Source: Hafnia psychrotolerans (lineage in GTDB: Bacteria; Pseudomonadota; Gammaproteobacteria; Enterobacterales; Enterobacteriaceae). Taken from it: DNA of 64,000 nt. Positions 53,287 through 62,878 of the stretch are shown in pieces. The notes beneath the pieces were generated by a model. The model did not search any database. It saw nothing but the letters and a program-made list of their open reading frames with translations, and was not told the origin of the DNA. Position 1 is the stretch's first letter, and each line of letters starts with the position of its first letter. Both the position numbers and the translations under genes were made by a program. The stretch covers positions 100,777 to 164,776 of the forward strand of contig NZ_BMFZ01000007.1 in the NCBI RefSeq assembly GCF_014639435.1, read 5' to 3'.

Positions 53287-54966
53287 ATGAAACGAAGTTT
53301 ATTATCTGCAATGATCGGTATTTCCTGTCTGGCGTCGACTGCGGTTGGAACGCTGGCGTATGCGGCTCAGGAAAAGCCTAATATTGTTTATATCATCGTT
53401 GACGACCAGCGTTATGACGCGATGGGATTTGTAAACAGTGATGCAGTAACGCCGAATATGGACGCCATAGCGAAAGAGGGCACCTATTTTAAAAATGCCT
53501 TTGTCACGACGTCACTGTGCGGACCAAGCCGCGCCAGCATCTTGACAGGAATGTACGCTCACAACCACGGTATGGTGGATAACAATAAAAACGACAATGT
53601 ATACAGTCTGGACTTCTTCCCCCAGCGTCTTAAGCAGGCGGGATATCAGACCGCCTTCTTTGGTAAATGGCACTTTGGCGGTGTGGAAAAAGAAGCCAAG
53701 CCAGGGTTCGCTGGGTTTGATAAATGGGTCGGTTTTATCGGTTCCAACGCTCAGGGCAACTACTACCCGATCAACGAGTTTGGTGGCGCGTCTGAGCTGA
53801 ATGTGGACGGCAAAGTCGTGAAGCAAAAAGGCTATATTACCGATGAGTTGACCGACTATGCCGTGGACTGGCTGGATCACCGTGATAAGTCCAAGCCTTT
53901 TATGCTCTATTTAGGCCATAAAGGTGTGCATGCCGACTTCCTGCCTGCACCACGTCACATCGGCAAGCTGAAAGGTAAAGTGTTCAAAAAGCCGGACTCC
54001 TGGGTGAACAATGCGGAGAACTACGCCGGGAAACCCCGTTGGGTGAAAGATCAGCGTAATAGCTGGCACGGCATCGATTTCCCGTATATGGAAAACCTGG
54101 ACTACAACGAATGGTTGCAGAGCTACTATGAAACGCTGATGTCCGTCGATGACAGTATCGGTCGCGTACGTCAGTATCTGAAAGAGCACAACCTGGATAA
54201 AAATACCATCATCATGGTGATGGGCGACAACGGCTTTATGTTCGGCGAGCATGGTCTGATCGATAAACGTAATGCATACGAAGAGTCGATCCGCGTACCC
54301 TTAATTGCCAGTGGTCCGGGCTTCGATGCCGGTCGCGTGGTGAACGATGTGGTCGCCAACATTGATATCGCGCCGACCATTCTTGAAGCGGCTGGACTAC
54401 AAAAGCCGAAAGAGTATGACGGTTCCAGCTTCCTCTCCCTCGGGACGGGTAAAGAGCCTGCTGAGGCGAGAAGTAAGACTTTCGTCTACGAATATTTTTG
54501 GGAATATAACTTCCCGTACACGCCGACTACCTTCGCGATCCGTGGCGAACGCTATAAATACATCAACTACTATGGCGTGTGGGATACCGAAGAGCTGTAC
54601 GATCTGCAAGAAGATCCGAAAGAGATGCATAACCTGATTAATTCCGACGATCCGGTGATTGTGAAAATTAAGCAGAATCTACGTCAGGAGTTGTTTGCCA
54701 AACTCGGCGATCACAAAGGCAAGAACATTATTCCTTATAACGCCAAATTGTCTGAAGGGGTTGTTCAGCGTTATGACGATAATGGTAAGGGCGTGAAATC
54801 TGCCGACTTCCCGCAGAACTGGATGCGTCCCTATGGCCCGAAAGACAAGTATGTCGGGTTCCTGCCGGACACCCCGGGGAAAGCGGAGCAAGTGCAAAAA
54901 ATGAGTGAAATGATGGGTAAAACCCAGGACTTCATCAAAGAAAACTACATGAAAGAAAAGAACTAA
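53287..54966 (+). CDS. Cys-type sulfatase (arylsulfatase family)
   Basis: Periplasmic sulfate-ester hydrolase of 559 residues with a signal peptide (about 1-27). The active-site motif is CGPSR (Cys78), whose Cys must become formylglycine; VDDQRYDAMG (from residue 38) and MGDNGFMFGEHG near 315 supply the calcium ligands. In size and motif it is close to AslA and related enzymes (alkaline phosphatase superfamily). The maturase encoded at 55572-56798 should activate it. AGGAG precedes the start. It shares an operon with the LamB-type porin. Confidence 0.92.
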   Translation: MKRSLLSAMIGISCLASTAVGTLAYAAQEKPNIVYIIVDDQRYDAMGFVNSDAVTPNMDAIAKEGTYFKNAFVTTSLCGPSRASILTGMYAHNHGMVDNNKNDNVYSLDFFPQRLKQAGYQTAFFGKWHFGGVEKEAKPGFAGFDKWVGFIGSNAQGNYYPINEFGGASELNVDGKVVKQKGYITDELTDYAVDWLDHRDKSKPFMLYLGHKGVHADFLPAPRHIGKLKGKVFKKPDSWVNNAENYAGKPRWVKDQRNSWHGIDFPYMENLDYNEWLQSYYETLMSVDDSIGRVRQYLKEHNLDKNTIIMVMGDNGFMFGEHGLIDKRNAYEESIRVPLIASGPGFDAGRVVNDVVANIDIAPTILEAAGLQKPKEYDGSSFLSLGTGKEPAEARSKTFVYEYFWEYNFPYTPTTFAIRGERYKYINYYGVWDTEELYDLQEDPKEMHNLINSDDPVIVKIKQNLRQELFAKLGDHKGKNIIPYNAKLSEGVVQRYDDNGKGVKSADFPQNWMRPYGPKDKYVGFLPDTPGKAEQVQKMSEMMGKTQDFIKENYMKEKN

Positions 54967-54983
54967 ACGAAGCCAGAAAGCGG

Positions 54984-55012
54984 AGGAGGAGCGAACAATG
55001 CTCCTCCTTTTT
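54984..55012 (+). terminator. Terminator after the sulfatase
   Basis: AGGAGGAGC and GCTCCTCCT form a 9-bp stem with a 7-base loop, followed by TTTTTCTGTTTTT. It lies before the small secreted protein gene, which therefore depends on read-through or its own promoter. Confidence 0.88.
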
Positions 55013-55034
55013 CTGTTTTTACAGGAAAGAGAAA

Positions 55035-55511
55035 ATGCACCTTAGCCGCATACTATTTGCACTGATCCTATCGCTGTTTGCTGGCGTTGCCCTCGCCGAC
55101 AATATTGACCAACTGACGCAGTCGCTGGCGCAGAAAATGGGGGTGCCGGAGAAATATCGCCAAACCTCTCTCGTGCGGGTGATCCCCTTCGCGCAGTATC
55201 CGGAATCGAAATTGGTCTTCAATCGTTATAACGGTATCACCTTCGATGACCAGGGTAGTTCGCTGCCGTTTGCCATGTTCCTGTCACTCGCCTCTGCCGA
55301 GACGCTGGAGAAATTCTACGATAAGCAACTACCAGGCTTCCATAAGATCCGCCATGGCGATTCAACACTCTGGTTTGCCGGCGAGGTGAAAACCGTTGTT
55401 AACTTTCCGGTGGATCACATTGATAAAGTCTGGGTAGCGTTGGAACCCTTTGTCGTGGATGGGGTGAAAGTGATGCTGGTAAAAATGAATTACCGATTGG
55501 CGCAAAAATAA
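55035..55511 (+). CDS. Small secreted protein of unknown function
   Basis: A 158-residue protein with a clear signal peptide (hydrophobic core at about 5-18, cleavage near ALA-DN). The mature part is about 137 residues with no Cys, no lipobox and no motif that I recognise. It ends with a basic tail. It sits between the sulfatase and its maturase, so a periplasmic role in the same pathway is plausible, for example substrate binding or sulfatase support. That is a guess. AGGAAAGAG precedes the start. Confidence 0.75.
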   Translation: MHLSRILFALILSLFAGVALADNIDQLTQSLAQKMGVPEKYRQTSLVRVIPFAQYPESKLVFNRYNGITFDDQGSSLPFAMFLSLASAETLEKFYDKQLPGFHKIRHGDSTLWFAGEVKTVVNFPVDHIDKVWVALEPFVVDGVKVMLVKMNYRLAQK

Positions 55512-55571
55512 GTCGAGTTTTTACATGGGCGGGCATCGCCCCCGCCGCAACAAGGCAGCGGGGAGGGAAAT

Positions 55572-56798
55572 TTAATGTGGGTGTCGGGCAAAATTTTTCA
55601 TTTCGCGCTTGATGCGGGCTGGCGTAGTTCTTTGCTGTAGCCGTCTCAGGATATGCTGCATTCTGGGCACCACGTGATGCAGGTGGATCGCAAAACCATC
55701 ACAGAGATAATTTTTGGTTGGCTTCCCGTCGCTCGACAATTCAAAGCGGTGCTTAGGGCAGCCGCCATTACAGACGTATTTTACCGGGCAGGTCAGGCAT
55801 TCCTTGCTGATATGGTTGGCTTTACGCTCGCCAAACTCGATATTTTGCGGCGAATTTACCATTTCAGTGATTTTGTGCTCGTTGATATTTCCAAGCTTAT
55901 TTTCCGGATAGACAAAATGGTCGCAGGAATAGACATCACCATTGGATTCAATAATTAAATTGCCACCACAGGTTTCGTTAATAATACAGGCACTTTGTGC
56001 GCCATTTATTTTGGCTAGAGTTTGCTCAAAATTCATCACAAAGGTTTGGCTGAGATCGTTGGCCGACCATTCATCGAATATCGTATTAAGGAATTTCCCC
56101 CAGGCAGGAGCCGGAACCGACCAGGCTTCCACCGCACACTGACCGGAGAAATCTGGTTTAATCAGCGTCAGTCCATTCTCATCCGGATGGGCAGCGCGGC
56201 GTTCAACTAAAGGGATGAATTGCATATAGCGACTGCCGATCCTTTTTAAAAACCGGTAGACATCTAAAGGTCGCTTAACATTTTCCGCATTCACGACCGT
56301 TAGGGTATTAAATTCGACCTGATGACGTTTCAGAATATCAATGCCATTTATGACGCTGTCGAAGGTGCTCTTTCCTGAGCGGGTTAGACGGTGGGCATCA
56401 TTGCTGATACGATCGCCGTCGATGGATATTCCCACCAGGAAATTATGCTCTTTAAGAAATATTGCCCAGTCGTCATTAATATTCATGCCATTGGTTTGAA
56501 AGAAGTTATTGATGGTTTTCTTGCCCCGATACAGCGCCTGTAATCGGACGGCTTCCCGATAAAAATCAACCCCTAACATCGTGGGTTCACCACCTTGCCA
56601 TAGGAAGTCAACGACATCGGCATGTTGTGCTGCAATATTTTTCTTGATGTAATTTTCCAACGTCAGATTATCCATTCTCCAGTTTTTCTTTCTTTCCGGA
56701 TACAGATGCTCTTTCTCAAGATAAAAACAGTAGGAACAGTCGATGTTGCACACCGAACCTGAAGGTTTGGCCATCAGTTGAAAGTTATTAATTTTCAT
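55572..56798 (-). CDS. aslB: Anaerobic sulfatase-maturating enzyme (radical SAM)
   Basis: A 408-residue cytoplasmic enzyme (E. coli AslB 411) that converts the active-site Cys or Ser of sulfatases to formylglycine without oxygen. The radical SAM cluster is CNIDCSYC (Cys17, 21, 24). The C-terminal SPASM-type cysteines are seen in CIINETCGGN, SCDHF, CLTCPVKYVCNGGC and a late Cys, enough for two auxiliary 4Fe-4S clusters. It converges on the sulfatase genes. A long hairpin with a U-run lies just before its start. Confidence 0.93.
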   Translation of the reverse strand: MKINNFQLMAKPSGSVCNIDCSYCFYLEKEHLYPERKKNWRMDNLTLENYIKKNIAAQHADVVDFLWQGGEPTMLGVDFYREAVRLQALYRGKKTINNFFQTNGMNINDDWAIFLKEHNFLVGISIDGDRISNDAHRLTRSGKSTFDSVINGIDILKRHQVEFNTLTVVNAENVKRPLDVYRFLKRIGSRYMQFIPLVERRAAHPDENGLTLIKPDFSGQCAVEAWSVPAPAWGKFLNTIFDEWSANDLSQTFVMNFEQTLAKINGAQSACIINETCGGNLIIESNGDVYSCDHFVYPENKLGNINEHKITEMVNSPQNIEFGERKANHISKECLTCPVKYVCNGGCPKHRFELSSDGKPTKNYLCDGFAIHLHHVVPRMQHILRRLQQRTTPARIKREMKNFARHPH

Positions 56799-56820
56799 TT
56801 TCCGCTCTCATCATACATAT

Positions 56821-56875
56821 TTAAAAAAAAACCTGGCATCAGTTGACGTGTAACACATCAACTGATGCCAGGTTT
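56821..56875 (-). terminator. 18-bp stem-loop plus U-run in the maturase leader (attenuator?)
   Basis: Arms 56829-56846 and 56858-56875 are exact reverse complements around an 11-nt loop. On the minus strand the stem runs straight into nine or more U, only about 25 bases before the maturase ATG. This is a strong intrinsic terminator between promoter and gene unless the promoter lies within the last 25 bases. Conditional read-through would make it an attenuator. Alternatively it ends an upstream minus-strand transcript. Confidence 0.75.
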
Positions 56876-57138
56876 CGCCCTTAAATGGTAACGATCTCCT
56901 TCAAATATACCTTAGGATGAAAAAAATAAAAGGATAGATGTCGCATAATGACATCATAATATCCTTAGCATAAACACGCTCAGTGGTCGTGCTAAGTTCG
57001 TAGGTTCGGCTCCTATTATCGGCACCATGAAATACTTTAAAATAAAAAACCAATCAGCATTATTTAATAATAATCCGAGATGAAAATCAGTCTGTTTTTG
57101 AATGAAAGGTAACTCTAAAGATAAGAAAAAGAGTATAA
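56876..57138. other. Gene-free boundary region between sulfatase cluster and gorA
   Basis: AT-rich, no ORF. It contains the tRNA-Thr 3' fragment (56998-57027), preceded by a CTTAGCA/TGCTAAG inverted repeat (56964-56996). It marks the change from accessory to core genes. Confidence 0.55.
56998..57027 (+). other. tRNA-Thr (thrW-type) 3' end fragment, possible att remnant
   Basis: Thirty bases equal the last part of enterobacterial tRNA-Thr(CGU): T-arm, 3' acceptor strand TATCGGC, discriminator A and CCA. There is one difference from E. coli thrW, A58 to G in the T-loop. The 5' half of the tRNA is missing. Elements that integrate in tRNA genes leave exactly this kind of fragment. Confidence 0.7.
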
Positions 57139-57166
57139 AAAAACTGGCGTGTGACGGCCAGTTTTT
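57139..57166 (-). terminator. Terminator of gorA
   Basis: AAAAACTGGC and GCCAGTTTTT form a 10-bp stem; on the minus strand a U-run follows. It lies about 50 bases after the gorA stop. Confidence 0.88.
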
Positions 57167-57214
57167 CAGAATGACAACGGTGCGCGGTGATTTTCCGACA
57201 CGACTACTGCGTGA

Positions 57215-58567
57215 TTAACGCATGGTAACAAACTCTTCCGCACCGGTAGGGTGAATGGCCACGGTGTTGTCGAAGTCTTGCTTGGTGGCACCCATTTTGA
57301 CCGCCACTGCGAAGCCTTGTAGCATTTCATCCATGCCATAACCAATACCGTGAATACCTACGATCTTCTCTTCTTTACCGGCACAAACCAGCTTCATGCG
57401 ACACGGTTGGCGGTGTTGGGTCACGGCGGTGTACATGGCAGTGAACTGAGATTTGTAGACTTTCACGTTGTCTGCGCCGTACTGCTCGATGGCCTGCGGT
57501 TCGGTTAGGCCCACGGTGCCGATTGGCGGGTGGCTGAATACCACGGTGGCGATGTTGCTGTAATCCAGATGCTCATTCGGCTTGTTGTTAAACAGGCGCT
57601 CGGACAGGCGACGGCCAGCAGCAACGGCGACCGGCGTCAGTTCAACCGCGCCGGTGTTGTCGCCCACCGCATAGATGCCTTTCACGCTGGTGTTCTGGAA
57701 TTTATCGACAATGATGTAGCCTTTATCATTGGTTTTCACGCCAGTGGCTTTCAGGTTGAAGTTGTCGGTTTCTGGTTCGCGGCCAATGGCCCATACCAAA
57801 CTGTCGACTTCAAAGGTTTTGCCATTTTCCAGTTTCAGCGTCAGGCTGCCGTCGGCATTTTTGACCACTTCTTGCGGAATGGATTCTGTATGCAGTGCCG
57901 GGCCTTCCGTGTTGATCACTTCAAGCAGGGTTTCGACGATCAGCGGATCGAAGGTACGCAGTGGCGCGTGTTTACGCACAAACAGATGCGTTTCTGCGCC
58001 CAGCGCGTTCATGACACCGGCAATTTCTACGGCGATATAGCCTGCGCCAACCACGGCAACGCGTTTTGGCATTTCAGTCAGATCAAAGAAACCGTCAGAG
58101 TCGATGCCATATTCCGCACCTGGGATATTCGGGTGGATCGGGCGGCCGCCGGTGGCGATCAGGATATGATCGGCAGTGATCGTCTCACCATTAACTTCTA
58201 CAGTATGATCGTCAACAAAGCGGGCAAAACCACGGATCACATCGACATTATTCTTGCCCAGCACGTTGTCGTAGGAGGTGTGAATACGGTCGATGTAAGC
58301 GGTGCGATTGGCCACCAGGGTTTTCCAGTTGAAGCTGTTGACGGTAGTATCAAAACCGTAATCAGGACCGTAGTTGCGGATAGCTTCAGCAATTTGCGCC
58401 GCATGCCACATCACCTTTTTCGGGACACAACCCACGTTAACGCACGTGCCGCCCAGCTCTTTCGCTTCGATCAGCGCACATTTTTGCCCATGCATGGCGG
58501 CACGGTTGATTGATGCGATACCGCCGCTGCCGCCGCCAATTGCCAGATAGTCATAATGTTTAGTCAT
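57215..58567 (-). CDS. gorA: Glutathione reductase
   Basis: Cytoplasmic FAD enzyme that reduces glutathione disulfide with NADPH. It has 450 residues, equal to E. coli Gor. The FAD motif [11 protein letters not shown] is near residue 8, the redox-active disulfide is in GGTCVNVGC (about 39-47), the NADPH-binding [11 protein letters not shown] is near 173 and the catalytic HPTGAEE lies close to the C-terminus. ATG 58567 gives the family start MTKHYDY; an upstream ATG (58606) is not conserved. It is followed in the chromosome order by rlmJ and prlC, as in E. coli. Confidence 0.97.
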   Translation of the reverse strand: MTKHYDYLAIGGGSGGIASINRAAMHGQKCALIEAKELGGTCVNVGCVPKKVMWHAAQIAEAIRNYGPDYGFDTTVNSFNWKTLVANRTAYIDRIHTSYDNVLGKNNVDVIRGFARFVDDHTVEVNGETITADHILIATGGRPIHPNIPGAEYGIDSDGFFDLTEMPKRVAVVGAGYIAVEIAGVMNALGAETHLFVRKHAPLRTFDPLIVETLLEVINTEGPALHTESIPQEVVKNADGSLTLKLENGKTFEVDSLVWAIGREPETDNFNLKATGVKTNDKGYIIVDKFQNTSVKGIYAVGDNTGAVELTPVAVAAGRRLSERLFNNKPNEHLDYSNIATVVFSHPPIGTVGLTEPQAIEQYGADNVKVYKSQFTAMYTAVTQHRQPCRMKLVCAGKEEKIVGIHGIGYGMDEMLQGFAVAVKMGATKQDFDNTVAIHPTGAEEFVTMR

Positions 58568-58711
58568 GGGTTTATCCATAGGTTGTGAAAAAGTTACAAA
58601 CGCCACATCGGTGCCGCTGATCTTAAAAAATTGAGTGTGAGTTTAACGCGGGAATCAAGTTTGTCGCAAAGTTTGGATCAATGATTGCGATAGGTGTGAT
58701 AGCCAAAGCCT

Positions 58712-58838
58712 ATCCCCGTCATCCTTCCAACTGTCTCTGCGTTGACTGCCTTCACTCACCCCGGTCACTTACTTGAGTAAGCTCCCGGGGATTCATTCAG
58801 TTGTCGCCTTGATGTAACTCGAATGATTTAGGGGATTT
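58712..58838. repeat. Palindromic intergenic repeat between gorA and rlmJ
   Basis: The ends ATCCCC and GGGGAT are inverted, AACTG/CAGTT blocks lie inside, and the centre reads ACTTACTTGAGTAAG next to CCCCGG/CCGGGG. I recall very similar repeats in Pectobacterium, Yersinia and Serratia intergenic regions, but cannot name the family. It has the look of a MITE-like, non-coding repeat. Confidence 0.65.
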
Positions 58839-58852
58839 TTAATGAGGGGGAT

Positions 58853-59695
58853 TTACTCAGGCACCACCCATTTCACCAACTGATGGCCAGTACCCGATGG
58901 CACCAACGTTTCCAGCAGCCACGGTAATACCGCTTTCATCTGCTGTTCCAGCTTCCATGGCGGGTTAATGACGATCATGCCCGAGGCGGTCATGCCACGC
59001 TGGTCGCTGTCCGGACGAACGCCCAGCTCGATTTGTAGAATACGGCGAATACCGGTGGCTTCCAGATCACGCAGCATCTTTTTGATCTGCTGGCGCATGA
59101 CGACCGGGTACCACAGGGCATAGGTGCCGGTGGCGAAGCGTTTGTAGCCTTCCTGAATCCCTTGCACCACGTCCTGATAATCGGTTTTCAGCTCATACGA
59201 CGGGTCCATCAGAATTAAACCACGACGGGAGAGTGGCGGCAGTTGAGCTTTCAACTGCTGATAACCGTCTTCACGCAAGACTCGGGCGCGATCGTCTTTA
59301 AGAAACTCACTGCGCAGCAGCGGGAAATCGCTCGAGTGAAGCTCAGTCATGTGCAGTTTGTCATGTTCACGCAGCAACTGGCGGGCGATGAGCGGTGAGC
59401 CAGGATAATAACGCAGGTTTTCATTGCGATTAAAATGCCTGATAACCGTCATATAAGGTGCCAATTCCGCCGGTTGATCTTCACGCTGCCAGATGCGCGC
59501 GATGCCTTCCATATATTCGCCAGTACGTTCGGCGTGTTCACCACTCAGAAGGTAACGACCCGCACCCGCGTGGGTGTCGAGATACAGGAAAGGTTTGTCT
59601 TTTTCCTTCAGAGATTCAATGATCAGGCTCTGAACGGTGTGTTTCAGGACGTCGGCGTGATTGCCAGCGTGAAAACTGTGGCGGTAACTCAGCAT
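58853..59695 (-). CDS. rlmJ: 23S rRNA (adenine-2030-N6)-methyltransferase RlmJ
   Basis: Class I SAM methyltransferase of 280 residues, equal to E. coli RlmJ, acting on A2030 of 23S rRNA. N-terminal LSYRHSFHAGNHADV and the SAM-binding LDTHAGAGRY are conserved. The catalytic motif IV, DPPY in E. coli, reads DPSY here (ILMDPSYELKTDY). The Asp and Tyr are kept, so activity is still likely. It precedes gorA in the same direction and is divergent from prlC, as in E. coli. Confidence 0.95.
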   Translation of the reverse strand: MLSYRHSFHAGNHADVLKHTVQSLIIESLKEKDKPFLYLDTHAGAGRYLLSGEHAERTGEYMEGIARIWQREDQPAELAPYMTVIRHFNRNENLRYYPGSPLIARQLLREHDKLHMTELHSSDFPLLRSEFLKDDRARVLREDGYQQLKAQLPPLSRRGLILMDPSYELKTDYQDVVQGIQEGYKRFATGTYALWYPVVMRQQIKKMLRDLEATGIRRILQIELGVRPDSDQRGMTASGMIVINPPWKLEQQMKAVLPWLLETLVPSGTGHQLVKWVVPE

Positions 59696-59987
59696 GGATT
59701 TACGTTTCCGAATAATGAATGTAGACAGTAAAATCAGTGGGTTACCGGATTTTTATACTGTACTGGGAATAGGATGCAGGCGTTGGCTCAAAACGGCCCG
59801 CCTTTAATGCGCCTCAGTATAAACCGTCTGCTGGCCACTGCCTAACCCGATCCCCATTGAATTCCCTGTGGCTTGACCTCATGTTAGAAGTTGCGTCATA
59901 TAGAATATCACTCGAATTCACGGTGTGTTGCGCGAAGAGCCGATGCCAGCGCCACGCGCACCATGCACACAACAACAGGACCTTCCT

Positions 59988-62063
59988 ATGACTACAGCTT
60001 CAACTAACCCGCTTCTGCAACCTTTTACGTTACCGCCGTTTTCTGCTATCCGTCCTGAACATATCGTTCCTGCCATGCAATCGGCGATTGACGAGTGCCG
60101 CCAGGTCGTGGAAAAAGTGGTTGCTCAGGGCGCGCCTTATAGCTGGGAGAGCCTGTGCCAGCCGCTGGCTGAAAGTGATGATCGCCTGAGCCGTATCTGG
60201 TCTCCGATTGGTCATCTTAATGCGGTGAAAAACAGCCCTGAACTGCGTGAAGCCTATGAGCAGTGCCTGCCGATTATTTCCGAATTCAGTACCTGGACTG
60301 GGCAGCATGCGGGTTTGTATCAGGCCTATCGTGAACTGAAAGAGGGCGCAAACTTTGCCAAACTGACGCTGGCGCAGAAGAAAGCGGTGGATAACGCGCT
60401 GCGTGACTTTGAGTTGTCAGGGATCGGTTTGCCTGCGGAGCAACAAAAACGTTACGGCGAGATCTCCGCCCGACTGTCTGAACTGGGTTCGACTTACAGT
60501 AACAATGTGCTGGACGCCACCATGGGCTGGAGCAAACTCATCACCGACGTGAATGAGTTAAAAGGCTTGCCGGAAAGCGCCCTGGCCGCCGCTAAAGCGC
60601 TGGCAGAATCGAAAGAGCAGGATGGTTGGCTGTTAACGCTGGATATTCCAAGCTATCTGCCGGTGATGACTTACGGTGAAAACCGCGAACTGCGCGAAGA
60701 GATGTACCGTGCTTTCGTGACCCGCGCATCCGATCAGGGCCCGAATGCCGGTAAATGGGATAACAGCGAGGTGATGGCCGAAGAGCTGGCACTGCGCCAT
60801 GAACTGGCTGCACTGCTGGGCTTTGCCTCTTTCGCCGATATGTCTCTGGCCACTAAAATGGCCGAGAATCCATCGCAGGTTATTGATTTTCTGAACGATC
60901 TCGCCAAACGTGCGCGTCCTCAGGCTGAGCAGGAGCTAGCCCAGCTACGCGCCTTCGCCAAAGAACACGTTGGTGTTGATGAAATGGAAGCCTGGGATCT
61001 GCCTTTCTACGGTGAAAAGCAGAAACAGCATCTGTTCTCGATTAATGACGAGCAACTACGTCCGTACTTCCCGGAACAGCGCGTGCTCGAGGGGTTGTTT
61101 GAAGTGGTGAAGCGCATTTACGGCATCACCGCCAAAGAACGCACTGATGTCGATACCTGGCATGAAGAGGTCCGTTACTTCGATCTGTTTGATGACAGTA
61201 ATGAACTGCGCGGCAGCTTCTACCTCGATTTGTACGCCCGTGAGCACAAACGCGGTGGTGCCTGGATGAACGACTGCGCAGGTAGCCTGCGTAAAGCCAG
61301 TGGCGAGGTGCAAAAACCGGTCGCCTACCTGACCTGTAACTTTAACCGCCCGGTCGGCACCGGTCCTGCGCTGTTTACGCATAATGAAGTGACCACGCTG
61401 TTCCACGAATTCGGTCACGGTCTGCACCATATGTTGACCAAAATCGACACCGCGGGTGTTGCCGGTATCAGCGGCGTGCCGTGGGATGCGGTCGAACTGC
61501 CGAGCCAGTTTATGGAAAACTGGTGCTGGGAACCGCAAGCGCTGGCGTTTATTTCGGGCCACTTTGAAACCGGCGAAACGCTGCCAAAAGATATGCTGGA
61601 TAAAATGCTGGCCGCGAAAAACTATCAGGCGGCACTGTTTATTCTCCGTCAACTGGAGTTCGGCCTGTTCGACTTCCGTATGCACGCCGAGTATGACCCG
61701 GCCACCGGTGCGCAAATTTTGCAGACGCTGGCTGAGATCAAAAAACAAGTTGCCGTGGTGCCATCACCGAGCTGGGGTCGCTTTCCTCATGCTTTCAGCC
61801 ACATTTTTGCTGGGGGTTACGCTGCCGGTTATTACAGCTATCTGTGGGCGGAAGTGCTCTCTGCCGATGCCTATTCGCGCTTCGAAGACGAAGGTATTTT
61901 CAACCGTCAAACCGGCCAGTCTTTCCTCGACAATATTCTGTCGCGTGGCGGTTCGGAAGAGCCGATGGAGCTGTTTAAACGCTTCCGTGGCCGCGAACCT
62001 CAACTGGATGCTATGCTGCGTCATTACGGCATTAAAGAGAGCGGCGCGAAAGAGCCTGTCTGA
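59988..62063 (+). CDS. prlC: Oligopeptidase A
   Basis: Cytoplasmic M3 zinc peptidase of 691 residues (E. coli 680) that degrades short peptides, including cleaved signal peptides. The zinc motif is HEFGHGLHH near residue 473, with [18 protein letters not shown] after it. ATG 59988 has AGGA upstream and gives the family start; an earlier in-frame start at 59925 is not supported. A CCCCATTGA block upstream resembles a heat-shock -10, but no matching -35 was found. rsmJ follows after 14 bases, so the two form an operon as in E. coli. Confidence 0.96.
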   Translation: MTTASTNPLLQPFTLPPFSAIRPEHIVPAMQSAIDECRQVVEKVVAQGAPYSWESLCQPLAESDDRLSRIWSPIGHLNAVKNSPELREAYEQCLPIISEFSTWTGQHAGLYQAYRELKEGANFAKLTLAQKKAVDNALRDFELSGIGLPAEQQKRYGEISARLSELGSTYSNNVLDATMGWSKLITDVNELKGLPESALAAAKALAESKEQDGWLLTLDIPSYLPVMTYGENRELREEMYRAFVTRASDQGPNAGKWDNSEVMAEELALRHELAALLGFASFADMSLATKMAENPSQVIDFLNDLAKRARPQAEQELAQLRAFAKEHVGVDEMEAWDLPFYGEKQKQHLFSINDEQLRPYFPEQRVLEGLFEVVKRIYGITAKERTDVDTWHEEVRYFDLFDDSNELRGSFYLDLYAREHKRGGAWMNDCAGSLRKASGEVQKPVAYLTCNFNRPVGTGPALFTHNEVTTLFHEFGHGLHHMLTKIDTAGVAGISGVPWDAVELPSQFMENWCWEPQALAFISGHFETGETLPKDMLDKMLAAKNYQAALFILRQLEFGLFDFRMHAEYDPATGAQILQTLAEIKKQVAVVPSPSWGRFPHAFSHIFAGGYAAGYYSYLWAEVLSADAYSRFEDEGIFNRQTGQSFLDNILSRGGSEEPMELFKRFRGREPQLDAMLRHYGIKESGAKEPV

Positions 62064-62077
62064 GGAAACGTCACCCA

Positions 62078-62824
62078 GTGAGTATCTGTTTAATTTGTGA
62101 AGAAGGCGCCGATGCAGGCGCCTTATCTATTCTGGCTGAACGCTGGGGCCTGACGTCAGATGACGGTGCCGTGATGGCGCTGGTGCTGACGTCACAACGC
62201 CTTGAACTCCATAAGCGAGATGAGCCAAAACTGGGCGCAATTTATGTCGATTTTGTCGGCGGCACCATGGCGCACCGGCGTAAATTCGGCGGCGGCCGCG
62301 GTGAGGCGGTCGCGAAAGCGGTCGGCATCAAAGGCGGTTACCGACCTCATGTGGTTGATGCCACAGCAGGATTAGGGCGCGATGCTTTCGTGCTGGCATC
62401 ACTCGGATGTCATGTGCGGATGCTGGAGCGTAATCCGGTGGTGGCTGCACTGCTTGACGATGGTCTGGAGCGCGGTTACCGCGATGCGGAAATTGGCCCA
62501 TGGCTGCGTGAGCGCATGACGCTATTGCATGCTTCCAGCTTGACGGCTCTGGCGGATTTGACGCCAAAACCTGAGGTGGTCTATCTTGACCCGATGTATC
62601 CACACAAGCAGAAAAGCGCGCTGGTGAAGAAAGAGATGCGGGTTTTTCAGGGGTTAGTTGGCCCAGATAATGATGCTGATGGTTTACTGGAACCGGCACG
62701 TCGCCTGGCCACCAAGCGTATTGTGGTCAAACGACCTGACTACGCTCCGCCGATGGCGGGTCTGCCCGCACAGGCCGCGTTAACAACCAAAAGTCACCGC
62801 TTTGACATTTATACGCCGTTATAA
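62078..62824 (+). CDS. rsmJ: 16S rRNA (guanine-1516-N2)-methyltransferase RsmJ
   Basis: SAM-dependent methyltransferase of 248 residues (E. coli 250) that modifies G1516 of 16S rRNA. The SAM motif [17 protein letters not shown] is near residues 90-106 and the catalytic motif [13 protein letters not shown] near 170. KRDEPKLG and [17 protein letters not shown] are typical of the family. The start is GTG 62078, with GAGGAAACG upstream. It is co-transcribed with prlC and ends at a bidirectional terminator shared with uspA. Confidence 0.95.
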   Translation: MSICLICEEGADAGALSILAERWGLTSDDGAVMALVLTSQRLELHKRDEPKLGAIYVDFVGGTMAHRRKFGGGRGEAVAKAVGIKGGYRPHVVDATAGLGRDAFVLASLGCHVRMLERNPVVAALLDDGLERGYRDAEIGPWLRERMTLLHASSLTALADLTPKPEVVYLDPMYPHKQKSALVKKEMRVFQGLVGPDNDADGLLEPARRLATKRIVVKRPDYAPPMAGLPAQAALTTKSHRFDIYTPL

Positions 62825-62833
62825 AAACGTTAT

Positions 62834-62863
62834 AAAAAGGAGAAGTATTCACCTCTCCTTTTT
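62834..62863. terminator. Bidirectional terminator between rsmJ and uspA
   Basis: AAAAAGGAGA and TCTCCTTTTT form a 10-bp stem with U-runs in both directions. Confidence 0.9.
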
Positions 62864-62878
62864 AGCGGTATTAACACA

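Noticed and set aside
59841-59870. Heat-shock-like CCCCATTGA upstream of prlC
   Set aside because: No acceptable -35 (CTTGAA) at 13-17 bases; the match is too weak to call a sigma-32 promoter.
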